A DNA stretch of 14,235 bases. Source: Halobacteria archaeon (GTDB taxonomy: Bacteria > Pseudomonadota > Gammaproteobacteria > UBA9214). The notes beneath the pieces are model-generated. The model was not told the origin of the DNA and searched no databases. It saw nothing but the letters and a program-made list of their open reading frames with translations. The stretch is from the NCBI GenBank assembly GCA_013041945.1, contig JABDRC010000076.1:1-14235 (forward strand), read 5' to 3'. Position 1 is the first letter of the stretch, and the number at the start of each line of letters is the position of its first letter. A program made the translations under genes and the position numbers. This document shows positions 13,811 through 14,235 of this stretch, piece by piece.

Positions 13811-14235
13811 TCAGATAAACAGGCAGACGTCGGATTTCTGCGCCACCGGCAGGAAGGAGGTGGCGCCCACGTAGTCCGTCACCTCGGGAATGAATTCGCT
13901 GGAATCGAAGCCGAACACATCCACGGTCATCTGGCAGGCAACCATCTTCACATCGGCTTCGATGCACAGTGAACGCAGTTCTTCGACACTGGCCACGCCC
14001 TTGTTCTTGAAGGTCTTCTTCATCAGGCCGGTGGCCACCTTCTCGAATCCCGGGATACCGGCCATGACCAGGTTCGGCATCGGCCACGAAAAGTCCTGGA
14101 ACCACTGTGGCCCGAACGGCATCTTCATCGGCATGGCCGGGTTGCCCAGCGGGCTGACCTCGGCATCGATGTCTTTCTTCAGCAACAGCAGGCCATAGAA
14201 AGTGAAGAACACCTCAACATCCCAGCCCAGTGCCG
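13811..14235 (-). CDS. DsrE/DsrF-like (DsrE2-type) sulfur-carrier protein, 5' end outside window
   Basis: About 140 C-terminal residues are visible. The frame stays open to the right edge and reads ALGWDVEVFFTFYGLLLLKK there, so the start lies beyond the window. An apparent GTG at 14212 is an internal Val. The FFTFYGLLLLKK strand-helix and the segment ACQMTVDVFGF near the C-terminus, with its conserved Cys, place it in the DsrE2 (peroxiredoxin-like DsrE) group. In sulfur oxidisers such proteins are often encoded with TusA and rhodanese genes, where they are thought to relay persulfide sulfur. Whether such neighbours exist lies outside the window. The tail ends in QKSDVCLFI and contains one more Cys. 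The exact subgroup and role are tentative. Confidence 0.8.
   Translation of the reverse strand, partial: ALGWDVEVFFTFYGLLLLKKDIDAEVSPLGNPAMPMKMPFGPQWFQDFSWPMPNLVMAGIPGFEKVATGLMKKTFKNKGVASVEELRSLCIEADVKMVACQMTVDVFGFDSSEFIPEVTDYVGATSFLPVAQKSDVCLFI

Overview
The window is about 14.2 kb of a GC-rich bacterial chromosome, most likely from a gammaproteobacterium. The sigma-70 C-terminal half is close to the Escherichia coli protein over long stretches. The order rpoD then tRNA-Ile(CAU) also occurs in E. coli (rpoD/ileX). The his-tatABC run is proteobacterial, and TatC resembles E. coli TatC closely. A DsrE-type sulfur-carrier protein at the right edge hints at, but does not prove, a sulfur-oxidising lifestyle. 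No species can be named from the sequence alone.

Layout, left to right. The 3' part of rpoD (+) ends in a palindromic hairpin. An AT-rich island of about 0.5 kb follows, carrying a small HNH nuclease gene (-) with a near-consensus -10 that suggests a leaderless mRNA. Next is a tRNA-Ile(CAU) gene (+) split directly after its anticodon by a 236-nt group I intron (1624-1859). This intron belongs to the same general class, and sits at the same site, as the Azoarcus tRNA-Ile ribozyme. It has an extra hairpin of about 36 nt between P7 and P3. Convergent with the tRNA and only 15 bp away is a 622-residue exported cyclophilin-type protein with two repeated calcium-site/'choice-of-anchor U' modules and a C-terminal sorting-like tail. 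A gene-poor gap of about 420 bp leads to a 970-residue membrane PAS-PAS-GGDEF-EAL protein (+).

From 7133 to the right edge every gene is on the minus strand. In transcription order these are a DsrE-like gene cut by the window edge, a terminator hairpin, proline iminopeptidase (pip), D-aminoacyl-tRNA deacylase (dtd), hisB, hisH, hisA, hisF, hisI, hisE, tatA, tatB and tatC, with a T-rich terminator after tatC. The his part encodes steps 2-4, the HisF/HisH glutamine amidotransferase step and the dehydratase step of histidine synthesis. hisG, hisD and hisC are not here. The tat part encodes the complete twin-arginine translocase.

The most noteworthy locus is 1133-1899: a probably self-splicing intron in an essential tRNA, next to a stand-alone HNH nuclease gene in compositionally distinct DNA. 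This arrangement would fit intron mobility supplied in trans, but that link is inference. No CRISPR array, insertion sequence, integrase or prophage gene was seen.
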